From Pyricularia pennisetigena (lineage: Eukaryota > Ascomycota > Sordariomycetes > Magnaporthales > Pyriculariaceae): a DNA stretch of 64,000 nucleotides. Positions 23,291 through 35,078 of this stretch are shown here, in pieces; within the stretch, counting starts at the first letter, position 1; each line of letters begins with the position of its first letter. The translations under genes and the position numbers were made by a program. Below the pieces are notes generated by a model. The model saw only the letters and a list, made by a program, of their open reading frames with translations, had not been told where the DNA came from and did not search any database. The stretch covers positions 2,579,616 to 2,643,615 of the forward strand of contig NC_043740.1 in NCBI RefSeq assembly GCF_004337985.1, read 5' to 3'.

Positions 23291-25775
23291 ATGCTTCGTA
23301 CCGTTGGCCGCAACGCCCTGAGGGGCTCACCCAAGGGATGTCCACGAACCATTACGACTCTCAAGCCCGCCACGGCAGCCATTGCCAAGCCTGGTAGCAG
23401 GTCCCTTTCGACGCCAGCGACGGCAACAGCAACGTAAGTAAGAATCAAGAGCGAACGAGCAGACAATATTTGCAAACGCCATCACCACGTCTCGTTATTT
23501 CGTCTTTGTTACATGTTGCCACCCCCACGCCAGTTACACGTCTTCGCCTGCCGCCACAACCTGCATCAACCAAGTCTTGAAATTTCACGACCATGACTTC
23601 CACTGACACTTTAGCTACAGCGCGCCCCGAACTAAGCCCAGCGCCAGCTTCAATGCTCGTCGCGAGCCGCAGCCTCTGGTCAACCCTCGCCCGGGTGAGG
23701 CAGACGAATCGTAAGTTGCGCCGACACCGACTTTACACCGCCAAGGCTCATACCGCCGTCGCGTTGGGACGAGCACGAGACTGATTGACCGTGGCACAGA
23801 TTCATTGGCAAGACCGGAGGAGAGATTTTCCACGAGATGATGCTGAGGCAAAATGTCAAGCACATCTGTAAGCGTTCAACCCACAAAATTTCTACCCTCG
23901 ATATCAACCATGTATTCTGACACATGAGTCACAGTCGGTTATCCTGGCGGCGCTATCCTTCCCGTGTTCGACGCGATCTACAACTCAAAGCACATCGACT
24001 TTGTTCTCCCCAAACATGAACAAGGCGCCGGCCACATGGCGGAAGGCTACGCTCGCGCTTCAGGCAAACCTGGTGTTGTTCTCGTCACCTCCGGCCCCGG
24101 TGCCACAAATGTCATCACTCCCATGGCCGACGCTCTCGCCGACGGTACACCTCTGGTTGTGTTCTCAGGACAGGTCGTTACCTCCGCTATTGGAAGCGAT
24201 GCCTTCCAGGAGGCCGACGTCATAGGCATCTCCCGGTCTTGCACCAAGTGGAACGTCATGGTTAAGAGTGTTGACGAGCTGCCTAGGAGAATCAACGAGG
24301 CCTTTGAGATCGCTACCAGTGGGCGGCCTGGCCCTGTCTTGGTCGATCTGCCCAAGGACGTCACGGCTAGTGTGCTGAGGAGGGCCATTCCAACCGAGAC
24401 CTCGATTCCCTCTATCAGCGCTGCAGCACGGGCTGTCCAAGAGGCAGGCCGAAAGCAGCTCGAGCACTCGATCAAACGCGTAGCCGAGCTGGTCAACATT
24501 GCAAAGAAGCCCGTCATATACGCCGGCCAAGGTGTCATCTTGTCGGAGGGTGGTGTTGAACTTCTCAAGGCCCTTGCGGACAAGGCCTCGATTCCCGTCA
24601 CCACCACTCTGCATGGTCTGGGCGCCTTTGACGAGCTGGACGAGAAGGCGCTGCACATGCTCGGCATGCACGGTTCGGCCTATGCCAACATGTCCATGCA
24701 AGAGGCAGATTTGATCATTGCCCTTGGTGGCCGCTTCGACGACCGTGTCACTGGCAGCGTCCCCAAATTTGCTCCTGCCGCCAAGCTTGCCGCTGCCGAA
24801 GGCCGCGGAGGTATTGTTCACTTCGAGATCATGCCCAAGAACATCAACAAGGTCGTCCAGGCAACAGAGGCCATCGAGGGTGATGTTGCTTCGAACCTGA
24901 AGCTGCTGCTTCCCAAGGTTGAACAACGATCCATGGCCGATCGCAAGGAGTGGTTCGATCAGATCAAGGCGTGGAAGGAGAAGTGGCCTCTGTCACATTA
25001 CGAGAGGGCCGAGCGCAGCGGTCTCATCAAGCCCCAGACTCTGATCGAGGAGCTGAGCAATCTGACTGCTGACCGCAAGGACATGACCTACATCACAACC
25101 GGTGTTGGCCAGCACCAGATGTGGACAGCACAACACTTCAGGTGGAGGCACCCGCGGTCCATGATCACCTCTGGTGGTCTGGGTACCATGGGGTACGGTC
25201 TGCCGGCGGCGATTGGCGCCAAGGTTGCTAAGCCAGACGCTTTGGTCATTGATATCGATGGCGATGCTTCGTTCAACATGACTCTGACTGAGCTTTCGAC
25301 GGCGGCACAGTTCAACATTGGCGTCAAGGTCATTGTTTTGAACAACGAGGAGCAGGGGATGGTGACCCAATGGCAGAACTTGTTCTACGAGGACCGCTAC
25401 TCACATACGCATCAGCGCAACCCCGACTTCATGAAGCTTGCCGATTCAATGGACATTCAACATCGCCGCGTTTCGAAGCCTGACGATGTTGTTGATGCTC
25501 TGAAGTGGCTGATCAACACTGACGGCCCGGCTCTGTTGGAGGTCATTACGGACAAGAAGGTGCCTGTTTTGCCTATGGTGCCTGGAGGTAATGGCCTGCA
25601 CGAGTTCATCACGTTCGATGCCAGTAAGTAATCCGCCTAATGTTACTCCTGTGGTCCAGTTTGAGGCTTGGGCATGATTCTAGTTTAACTTGCTAACCAT
25701 ATGTTACCTCATATAGGCAAGGATAAGCAACGGAGAGAGCTGATGCGTGCCAGGACGAACGGTCTGCACGGGTGA
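23291..25775 (+). CDS. ILV2: Acetolactate synthase catalytic subunit, mitochondrial
   Basis: Thiamine-diphosphate enzyme that condenses pyruvate into acetolactate (or with 2-ketobutyrate into acetohydroxybutyrate), the first common step of valine, leucine and isoleucine synthesis, in mitochondria. Exons are 23291-23433, 23615-23710, 23800-23867, 23935-25623 and 25717-25775; all introns are GT-AG and the frame is kept, giving 684 residues. Residues 1 to about 75 form an Arg/Ser/Thr/Ala-rich mitochondrial presequence. The N-terminal TPP domain starts at FIGKTGGEIFHEMM, with FGYPGGAILPVFD and the catalytic Glu131 in KHEQGAGHMAEGYA. The central domain holds GGRFDDRVTG. The C-terminal TPP/Mg motif runs from GDA at 545 (DIDGDASFNM) to NN at 572-573 (VLNNEEQGMVTQWQ). 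It ends MRARTNGLHG. The ATG at 23291 is chosen because it opens the presequence. The enzyme is the target of sulfonylurea-type inhibitors in other organisms. Confidence 0.97.
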
Positions 25776-27480
25776 GTTGATAATGTGAACTGATTTTTGC
25801 ATGGTGTTTGCATACTCGCATGGACCAATATCCTCCAGGGGTAATTCTGTTTTTGACAAAAAAAAAAAGTTGGAACTTTTGTGATACCATGGTGTTAAGA
25901 ATGTCTTAGGGACAGGGGGGACGATACATTCGAGCTACGGGAATGTTCAGTGGCTTGTGTAAATAATGCATCCTTTTACTTTTTTTTTCTTTTTTAGCTT
26001 GGTATGCGTGCATTTACTTTGTTTTTATTCTTTTACTTCGCTCAAAGTATGTCTCTTGCCTCATCAACATCATGTGTACAAGTGATGTTTCCAACTGAAC
26101 AATTTTGCAAGAATGAACAGCCTCTCATGCAGATAGAGCAGCAGCACATTGGCACTGGCGGGACTACTATCAGGTAGAGTTGTTGTTCCCACCGAGTTGC
26201 CGCTCTTGGACGGCTCGACCATCGGCTGCGAAAGGCGTGCTTGTTGCCGTCGGTTTCCATCATCTTGGCGGACTGGGTCAAGCAACCAGCCTCGACCTTG
26301 ATTGCACAAGACATGTTTAGCCTTGGCAATGTGTGCTTATGAGTCTGTTAGGTGGGCCCCGGGAGGGACGCGGGATCAACTTTCTCACGACTGCGTAGAT
26401 CTGATGGCTATCAAGGTTTCGTTGGAGAAATTGCAAGTTACATCGGTGCACACAGCATTCGAATGGAACCGATTTGTCCCACTTGCAGAGCCAGTTCTCT
26501 CAGTGATTGGGTACAAAGTCAAGTATACAGCGGCGGTCCCATACACTCTGACAAAGACGTTCGTTGCTCAACATGATGAAGTAATGAAGAACACATTTGA
26601 TGGGAATAACCAAGGTTCTGTGCTCTCGGGTCTTCATGTCATTCTACCCAAATTTCTGCATAACATGCGCTTCTGCCACACTACATCACAGCCAGGTAGC
26701 TGCCAAATCAGTCTAATCACGATTGTCCCACCATCGCTCGCCAGCTCCGGTTAACCATCCATCATTCAATTCTTCTTCATGACACCACACAAGGCGATGA
26801 GCACAATGAAAAAAGAGGGTTGGTTATCAAAAATTCCGCCAGGGTTGGCCCCGAAGGACAAACCAGAACGGTCGACGCCACGGTGTGCAATGCAGGTCTC
26901 CCGTTCTCCGGCTCCGTCTTCTTGATCACGGAACTCGGCCAACAAGGTCTGTAATATGTTAGCAGCTACTCCAGCGTTGCAGTCGGAGTTCGGGGGTGGG
27001 GAGAGAAAAACTCACAAGTATGAGGAGGAAAGGAGACCAAAGGAGGAACCGAAGGATTCGTTGATTATCGACTCGAGTTGAAGATATAGACAAATTACAG
27101 GGTTAGTCAGCTGCAAACTACAGGGTGCACGTCCCATTCCTGCGATCAGTCAGCTGTGAACTTTTAGAAGCACGGTCCTTTTTGGTTTTGGATCTCACGT
27201 GGATGTGCTGATGAGTTACTTACTCCTTGCTGCGATAAGATAGGTTCTGTAAAGGCTGCCAAATTCGATACTCGGTAACAGTATTCCTCTTAATGTGACG
27301 TCATTTAGTACAGTAATAGACCCCGTGGCATAGGCTACTTTCCTGTATAGGCCTAAGTCTCCAGGTCAGGCGAGATCATTGTGGAAACTTTACATAGTTG
27401 GTACCCAACCATACGTAGTAGAGCAAACCAAAACGCAGTTGACTGACTGCAAGTGAGCGGATCTCACCAGGGCGGCGGTG

Positions 27481-27481
<1 letters not shown>

Positions 27482-27511
<30 letters not shown>
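27482..27511. repeat. T30 homopolymer
   Basis: Thirty consecutive T on the plus strand in intergenic DNA. Confidence 0.95.
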
Positions 27512-27512
<1 letters not shown>

Positions 27513-29462
27513 GGTATGGTATCCCTCGTTGGGCGCGCCATTTTCAATTTTAAGCTGATTCATGCAATGAGGCGAGCGAAGTTTCCACTCGCCTGCACAT
27601 GACGGACATAATCAATCTCACCGCATGGCCAATACCCATCTCAATGTGACATCAAGATATCATATTGACTGGCTAGCCTCACAATTCTCTGTATTACATA
27701 GTTCATAGTTCCCTCTAGCGGCAAGCATACTTGGCGCTTGCAGAATTGACGCGCCTTGGCGCCTCTGTCAAAGTTCCAACGTTGCAGACATATCGTGCCA
27801 AGCGGGCCGGAGTGGAATCGTCGATTGCTCTTCGAAGCGTAATAGACACGACTACGATAATTTCAGAAGTTTGCATGAGAGAAGTGTTGAGGAAGCTGAC
27901 CGAATCGCTTCCAAAAGCCCGACATGATTCTATTTAAAAATTTGCCTATCCCTTCACATTCATGCGTTACAAGTACACTGCCCTGTCTGCTTTGCTTTCA
28001 GTAGTAAGCCGCTGCCATCCCTGAACGAACCCCTTGCAGATCCCTTGCACCTTTGACCCTTGCGGATATGGGTGCCTTGACCTGCACTGCCGACAATGGG
28101 ACCACTGTTATGCCCGATGACCATTCCAATGACTGTTCAACTACCCCTCGCCAGCTACAGAGCAAGCTCCAGACCAAGGCACGGCATACATGTTGCTAAC
28201 GCACACTTGCTTGACCAGTCCAGGATCCAAGGTTGGGGTAAAAGGGCGGGCCCGCATCACTAAGACTAAGACCCTGAAATTGTTTGTCACCATTTTAGTG
28301 CAGTGATTTTTTTGCAAAAAATTGAGGAGCACGAGATTGAAGGGGCTTTTCACTGCATACGAGACGCTATGCGCGGTAGGATCACGAGCCGGCAATTTTG
28401 GTGACATTGGTGTGACTATTTTCCCGCGGAAGAAAACCACCGCTGCCTATGATTGAGCAGCTCGTTACCTTTGCCCAGAGGTAGGTTGGTAGATACCCAA
28501 GCTGCGAAGCTAGACTGCATGCAGGTGTCTTATTCCAGCATGTTGCTAGCTTGGACAAGACAGAATAGCTTAGACTGAGGAACGACAGCAACACCTGAGA
28601 CATGCAGCTCTGGGCATGCTTGCAAGTTGAACTCTCTGCTCGACCGGATCTTAGCTTTGCGCCAGTCTGCGTTTGTTGTTTGTTGGGGGTTTCGTAAGAT
28701 GAGAAATTTGTCGGATTCTGCTAAGTGGGCGGCATTGAGGAGGAGCAGAGAGACATGGAAGAAAGAAAGATGTTAAAGACGAAAAAAAAAAAAGAGACAG
28801 AGAGAGATGGAGATAGAGAGATGATTAGAGAACAAGGCGAACAGATAGGTCAAAGCGAACAAATGCCGATTCTGTCTTATTTCCCGCTTGCTCAGACATC
28901 AATTGCATGCAGACATTCATTCATTTGTTCAGAGCAGGAAAGGTCAACACAACGCTGATATGAGATGGGAGTGACCGTGACCGATCGCAGCCATGCAAGA
29001 CAAGAAAAACTGATAGGGACGAGGCAAAAGTAAAATCTTTGGCGTCGAGTTCTCTCCATCTAACCAATCGATCGAGATTGAGATATTCAAAATCAAGCCA
29101 GAAAAAAATTAATATCCCTCTTCAACCGAAGGCGACATGCCTCTGCTCTTTCAACCTGTAAAAGCGATATTTCAACTCAATTCTCACTACTCAACTCGAA
29201 ATATACGGGTAAAACAGGCACCAAAAAACACTCTGTGCCAAGCCAGTGGATGACGTGCACCACCCGAGGTGCCAGCCACGTTATCTTGCTGGCAGTTGTT
29301 CCTGCATTCTCACCCGTTGGATTGACAGTCAATCTTTGCCAATAACCCAAATAGGCCAAACAAAGCAGGCTGCGCCGGCCTGTTGTCAAGACCTGGGGCT
29401 AGAGCAACGTCTCCTAGCTTTCTGTCATTGAATTTATTATTATTATTTTTTTTATAGGCAAC

Positions 29463-29510
29463 TAAGGTACCTTGAGGTGCCTACCCTACCTAAGGTACCC
29501 TAGGTTACCT
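29463..29510. repeat. Cluster of GGTACC palindromic motifs
   Basis: The perfect palindrome AAGGTACCTT (29464-29473) is followed within 40 bases by CCTACCTAAGGTACCC and TAGGTTACC. It lies about 850 bases upstream of the ATG at 30356. Confidence 0.7.
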
Positions 29511-30355
29511 TGACTCCTTGGCCTTTTAGGCGACCACCCCCCGTCAAAAAATATCTATCCAGCATAACCTCAATTCGCCCAACATTTCCGAGTACAGTCA
29601 GAAGACATCCCGAGTCCAGTCAGACAAAGAATCCTCAGAAATCATAAAACTGGTAAGCTCGCACGATCACTCGCCCGCAAATACACGTCACTCAGAGAGA
29701 AAGAGAAAGAAGGGAAAAAAAAAAAAGAGAGAGAGAGAGGATAGGCCCTGTGTCCCAAAAAAAAAGCAAAGTCCCCTGTTTTCCTGGTCAAAAACCTGGA
29801 TCGCCAAAAACTCACTCCACTTGGGTCAATCGCCCGCCAAACTGGGCCGTCACGACAAGGTCACACGCCCGCCGCCGCCCTGTTGACAGCCCTGGGAAGC
29901 TTTCTGCATCAATTCATTTATTATCACTACCCGCCATCATGTTAATTCTGCGTGTGCCCACCACTCCTGTCCACCTCAACTCCCACTCGTGTGCTTCTTG
30001 GGATCCTACATCACCAACTATTCGCATCCCCCATCCAATCTGGTATCTAACTCGTGAGCAAAAAGAGACGAGCGCTTCGCAACACCATCGTGGAAAACCC
30101 CACGAAAACAGTACCACCAATAACCATGTGAGTCCCGCACCCACCCATGCATGTATTTCTGCTTGATTCGATTCGTTCCGCCTTGATGTACGTCAGTTTT
30201 GTTGTTGGTTGCTGACCTTTTCGCCAATTCCACCCGACGCGCAGCCCACAATCTCAATTGACCAACATATATTCTCAAGACAAGCTGCACAATCGCCTGT
30301 GCTCCTGGAAACCCACGACTACCGCATATCGCAGATTCTAGCAACAGTCTTAAAG

Positions 30356-31516
30356 ATGACCACTGCAGGCCCGGCCGCGCCCAGCGCCGCGATACAGACG
30401 AACCCCCACCCCTCCACAGTGACACCTTTTGCTGAGTCATCAACGAGGACCACAATCACTGGCGGGGACAAGGCCAAATCAAACGGCTCGAGAGGCGAAG
30501 ATGCAGCGCAAAAGAAGAAACGCAGCCTCTTTGGTCTAGGCAGCAAAAAAACCGTCGAAGAACCCCTCAGGACGCCTCCTCCCACCTCGAATGCGACATC
30601 AGTTCCTGGACCAGTTCCCGTCACGCCGCGGGAGTCCCCGTCCCGGACGACCACCGGATCGCCTGCGCCCGCGCGGGGCCTGTCCAACTCGCCAGGCCTG
30701 TCTCCTCGTCTCGGCTCGCCCGCAGGCTCCATGATCTTTGAGCGTGACGTTCAGGAGACGGCGGTTGCCTTGCCAACCTCGCCAGCGATCCCTTCGCACA
30801 TTGCGACCGAAGATTTGATCCCTCCGGTGCTTGATGCCTCGTCAGAGGCGATCACAGATGACCGTATCGACCCGGATAGTGTTGAGATTGTGACGCACAC
30901 CTCGCACCAGCCCGCCGCCCTTGCCGTGACAGGCGCCGCAGTCAATTCGGCGACGCAGTCGATGTCGTCGTTGCACAACACAGTTGAGGGGTCGTGGGCC
31001 GATCAGCTTGCAAGCTTTGAGCATGACCGCAGTGGCGGCGGGGACGGGGCGAGCAATTACGGATCCCTCGACGCATCCGACGTGCGGAGGCTGTCATTTA
31101 TCTCGTTTGCCGACGTTGTTCAGGCTGAGCACGGTCATGCTGCTGCCACTTCGCGGGACAGCATACATTTGCCTGCGGGCCTGACGAGTCTCAACACCCT
31201 GGCGGCCCGATCGCCCTCACCGGTCAGGTCGCCTGTTTCGTCGCAAGGTGGCGGGCCGGCGGCGTCGTCGCCACCGACGTCCAAATCTGGGAGCATCAGG
31301 GGCATGGACGCATCGCCATCGCGTAAGCCGCTGGTGGGTCTCAATGCAGCCGCTGCTCTGGGTCCGAACAGTCCTCCGCTGAGCACCGCAACGTCACATG
31401 TCGAGGGCGATCTCAAGATCGAGACAATGTCACAAGCTTTGCGTCGGACCGGCAGCGCGGACCTCGGTGGAGTAATGAGTTTCCCGACCAGCCCAATTGA
31501 GGGTCCTTTGCGCTAG
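30356..31516 (+). CDS. Disordered Ser/Pro-rich protein of unknown function
   Basis: Single coding exon from ATG 30356, 386 residues. The start was chosen as the first in-frame ATG after the probable 5'-UTR intron; an earlier ATG at 29940 would join in frame through that intron but would add an unusual 5'-leader-like sequence. A basic block (AQKKKRSLFGLGSKK, residues about 45-59) could be a nuclear or membrane-binding signal. It is followed by SP/TP-rich sequence with many proline-directed phosphorylation-like sites (SPGLSPRLGSP, SPSPVRSPVSS). Two patches look ordered and constrained: VRRLSFISFADVVQAEH at about 245-261 and IETMSQALRRTGSADLGG near the C-terminus, the latter with an RRTGS site resembling a basophilic kinase target. 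I do not recognise a named family. It looks like a regulatory or scaffold protein, which is inference. Confidence 0.78.
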   Translation: MTTAGPAAPSAAIQTNPHPSTVTPFAESSTRTTITGGDKAKSNGSRGEDAAQKKKRSLFGLGSKKTVEEPLRTPPPTSNATSVPGPVPVTPRESPSRTTTGSPAPARGLSNSPGLSPRLGSPAGSMIFERDVQETAVALPTSPAIPSHIATEDLIPPVLDASSEAITDDRIDPDSVEIVTHTSHQPAALAVTGAAVNSATQSMSSLHNTVEGSWADQLASFEHDRSGGGDGASNYGSLDASDVRRLSFISFADVVQAEHGHAAATSRDSIHLPAGLTSLNTLAARSPSPVRSPVSSQGGGPAASSPPTSKSGSIRGMDASPSRKPLVGLNAAAALGPNSPPLSTATSHVEGDLKIETMSQALRRTGSADLGGVMSFPTSPIEGPLR

Positions 31517-32311
31517 AAAAAGAAAACTCGGGATATTATAAAAAAGGAGGGTTAGGTTTGAATTTTCTCTGTCACTTTTTTTTTCTTTTGCTTTTGTGTC
31601 TTGCTCTTATGGATACTCCCTTTCGCATTTGGCTTTCTCTTTGGTATTCACAGGTTACAAACAAATGCCACCTTTATTTTTGTCTATTTCTCTTTTTTTC
31701 TTCTCTTTTTCTGCTTCACGGGGAAGAGTTTGGGAACTGGATTTTGAAGAAGAATCCCGGGCTTATCCATGCCTAGGTTATGTCTCAGCCATCCACTGTC
31801 CATGACGCACTCCTCAACAGATTGATATATCATATCTTATCTTGGCTACTTATGTTTCCTGCCTTACAGAAGTGGTTATAGTACGGGGGAAAAAAAAGAT
31901 TATTTGTGGGGCTCAATTGTCTATCGACTTTGTAAGGGTTTCTAGGTCCTATTCTAGTTCTACAATATGGTAATCATCCTTGAAGTGGACAAACTTAACT
32001 CTATTCTCGGCTTCGGATGTCCAAAATAGCTAATCTTGATCCAGGAAGAACTGCTGACCAAATGCTAATGAAAATAGGGTAAATTGACTGCATACATTTA
32101 TGCTCAGTAAGCATATCAAGAGGCCGAGGACGGACCCCAAAGATGACTCTGAGCTTTATGACGTCGCTATCAAGCACTCAACCCGTCAACGCCAAGCCAG
32201 GGTTGGTTGTGTTGAAGCGGGTCTCGGCAGTGCCCAAAGTACCTCCTGCCTTGGCTTTAAATGATTTGAATGAATACCCTTTCTGAGTTTTTTTTGGCTG
32301 AAAGCGGCCGG

Positions 32312-32358
<47 letters not shown>

Positions 32359-33114
32359 CGTCAACGAAGCTTGTGCAAGGCTAGAAGGAGCAAGCATGAT
32401 CACCGAGGCTTTCTTTTGCTGTTTACAAGAAGAAAAAGAATTCCACCTCAAACTCACAAAATACTTTCCACTTTCCCTATTTATTATTGCCTAGGTAGGG
32501 TCTTGAGGCACATGTCAGGCCCAGCGAGACAATCTCTGGGGAAGCGGGTCGATACGTAAACAACCAGTCATCAGCAACGAAACAATGAACGGATGAGAGA
32601 CGATTCTGGAAAGGTGGATTCCTCTTTTTAAAAAAGTCCACTTCTCGCCCCCCCGGCGTTCGCCCCGATCCTCGGCCTTCGCCTGCCGACGCAAAGTGGG
32701 AGAAGATAGCAGCCCAAAACGCCTAGGGACCTGTGGGGATTTAATGGGATTCGTCTCCGTGGTACTGACGCTCTTGGGCCTTTTCTTTTTGTGTGTGATG
32801 GCAATTTCTCTACTCAATTATGACTCCTGCAGTAAATTTTTGTTAGTAGCCATTTCGAGGGTCAATTTCCCTTCCCGTGTAACTATTTCCTTGTCTCTAT
32901 GAAGAGCTCATGCTTTTGTTGATATAGCTGTTTAAGATATCAGTTTGGGGACGTCACCTAGATACCTCGCCAAAGACTATCATTAGTTTTGCAACTACCT
33001 CACCAGGAGCTTTTCTCATCCCCCGGAGGTCGGTTCAATGTGCTGGGCCGGACATAAAGAAATACCCCTTGATCTGACAACAGCACGGCTGGCAAGCTCG
33101 ATACCGCCGAGGGC
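31517..33114. other. Intergenic region with a very long T tract
   Basis: T-rich 3' flank of the previous gene (31570-31710) and a 46-base T tract (32313-32358). The right part is the MFS gene promoter. No gene is seen. Confidence 0.55.
32313..32358. repeat. T46 homopolymer
   Basis: Forty-six consecutive T on the plus strand. The flanking sequence does not resemble that of the other long T tracts. Confidence 0.95.
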
Positions 33115-35078
33115 ATGAACGGGAAACCCGGCGATGGAAAGTCCGCCGAGGACGCTTACCACCAAAACCAGGGGCCACCACCAGCACGGTCGAACCCCCT
33201 GGGCAACGATGAGGTGAACAACAGCCGCGAGGGAACCGGTCTCAGGAAGGAGGCGGAGGGAAAACTCGACCTGGAATCAGCCGCCGGGTCGACGGCGTCG
33301 AGGCGACACAGCAGGGACGTACACTCTACAACCTTGTCGAACCACGGCAGCGAGCACGATGACGACGACGACGACGACGACGGCGAAGATGGGCTCTCGC
33401 GCGTGTCGACGCACGCCTCCATGGGGCCCGACAGCGCGGCCGAGGTGGAGCAGTTTAGCTCCTTCGTCGAGGTGCCGGACGAGGTGTACGATCGCTTTTC
33501 ACGGCGCCGCAAGCTTCTCATCGTCGCGATCCTGTCGTACTGCTCGTTTCTGGCCCCGATTTCGAGCACCACGGTGCTTTCGGCCGTCCCCGAGGTGGCG
33601 GCGGAGTATGCGACCACGGGGACCGTCATTAACTTGAGCAATGCGCTTTACAGTGGGTGTTTTTTTTTTTTTTTTTTCCTGCTTTCGTTGCTCAGTAACA
33701 CCGGAACCTATATAAGCTAACGTCTTCTCGCACCAAAAAAAGTGTTGTTTATGGGTCTGTCGCCCATGTTTTGGGGCCCCTTGAGCCAGGTGTATGGACG
33801 GCGGATCATCAACCTGACGACTGCCGCCCTGTTTTTCGCCTGCAGCATCGGCACAGCGCTCGCGCCCAACCTGGTGGCCTTTTTCATCTTTCGCATCCTG
33901 ACTGCGTTTGAGGGGACGTCTTTCATCCTTGTTGGATCTACTTGCATCAGGTAGGTGTAGGCATTTGTCGCAGCTTTTTGGTCTTTGTTTTTACTTTATC
34001 AATGTTTGCTGTATAGACGGGGAAAAAAAGATTCCCAAGACGACTAACACAAGAGGTTACAAGCGACATATACCGCCCTACAGAGCGCGCAACAGGCATG
34101 GGGTGGTTTCTGTCGGGGACCCTCATCGGCCCCGCCCTCGGCCCGTTCGTGGGCGGCATCATAGTCACGTTCCAGTCCTGGCGCGTCATATTCTGGCTGC
34201 AGACGGCGCTGGCGGGCACGGCCGTGATCCTCGTCTTCTTCTTCCTGCCCGAGACGGCACACCACAAAAAGAAGGACGACCTGGTCGGGTACTCTGGCGC
34301 GCGCAAGGCCCGGGTGCTGGCCTCCATGGTCAACCCGCTGCGCGTGATCCGGCTGTACGCGTACCCGAACCTCATGATCACAGGGCTAGCGGCGTCGGCG
34401 CTGCTCTTCAACATGTACAGCCTCCTGACCCCGATCCGGTACGTGCTCAACCCGCGCTTCGGGCTGACGACGCCGCTCCAGGGCGGGCTCTTCTACCTCG
34501 CCCCGGGCTGCGGCTACCTCGTCGGCACCTTTGTCGGCGGCCGCTACGCAGACTACACGGTGCGTCGGTACATGGGCAAGAAGGGCGGGCAGCGCGTGCC
34601 CGAGGACCGCCTCCGCTCCGCCCTGCCCTTCATGGGCATCGTCATACCCGCCTGCACGCTGGCGTACGGGTGGGGCGTCGAGCGCGACAGCGGCGGCATC
34701 CCGCTCGCCGTCATCGCGCTGTTCCTGCAGGGCGTGGCGCAGCTGTTTTGCTTCCCGAGCCTCAACACGTACTGCCTCGACGTGATGCAGAGCCGGGCGC
34801 CCGAGGTCGTCGCGGGCAACTACATGATGCGGTACCTGTTTGCGTGCCTCGGCACGGCCGTCGTCCTGCCCGCGATCCAGGGCATCGGCGTCGGCTGGTT
34901 CAGCACCGTCAGCGCGGCGTTCACCATGTTTGGCGCCGCGGGCTTGGTCGCCTGCGTGACGTGGGGCAGGCGGTGGCGAGAGGGCATCGACGCCCAGAGG
35001 AGGAGGAAGAGATCCGAGAAGACCAAGCCCAGGGTCAAGGCCGGGGATGGCGGTGAGTCGGGCGTCGTGCCGTCATAG
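33115..35078 (+). CDS. MFS transporter, drug:H+ antiporter-1 type
   Basis: Plasma-membrane-type major facilitator of 586 residues. Exons are 33115-33652, 33743-33950 and 34064-35078. Introns are GTGGGT...AAG (branch GCTAACG) and GTAGGT...AAG (branch GACTAACAC); the frame fits exactly. Residues 1-135 are a long hydrophilic cytoplasmic tail with a poly-Asp run (HDDDDDDDDGEDG). About twelve membrane segments follow, from RRKLLIVAILSYCSFLAPIS. The loop 2-3 motif is GPLSQVYGRR. The antiporter motif C is SGTLIGPALGPFVGG, preceded by DIYRPTERATGMGWF, which is typical of the QDR/AQR-like DHA1 group. The central loop starts at FFLPETAHHKKKDD. The C-terminal tail is basic. Substrate is unknown; the DHA1 group exports small organic molecules by proton exchange. 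Exon 3 is much more GC-rich than its surroundings. Confidence 0.92.

Larger units (their letters stand above)
25776..30355. other. Gene-free region of about 4.6 kb
   Basis: No protein-like open frame is seen. It contains a 30-base T tract (27482-27511), purine-rich low complexity at about 28780-28830 and 29695-29740, a cluster of GGTACC/CCTAAGG palindromic motifs (29463-29510) and, at the right end, the leader of the next gene with a probable 5'-UTR intron (30128-30244: GTGAGT, branch TGCTGACC, CAG). Confidence 0.55.

Noticed and set aside
26302..26754. 150-codon open frame after ILV2
   Set aside because: No ATG at its beginning, no recognisable motifs and no splice partners.
31558..31776. 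Phe/Leu-rich open frame resembling a membrane peptide
   Set aside because: T-rich 3' UTR sequence. The hydrophobic residues are just T-rich codons.
33908..35056. 382-codon frame overlapping MFS exon 3
   Set aside because: Arg/Pro/His-rich shadow frame caused by high GC in the real exon, whose frame shows clear transporter motifs.
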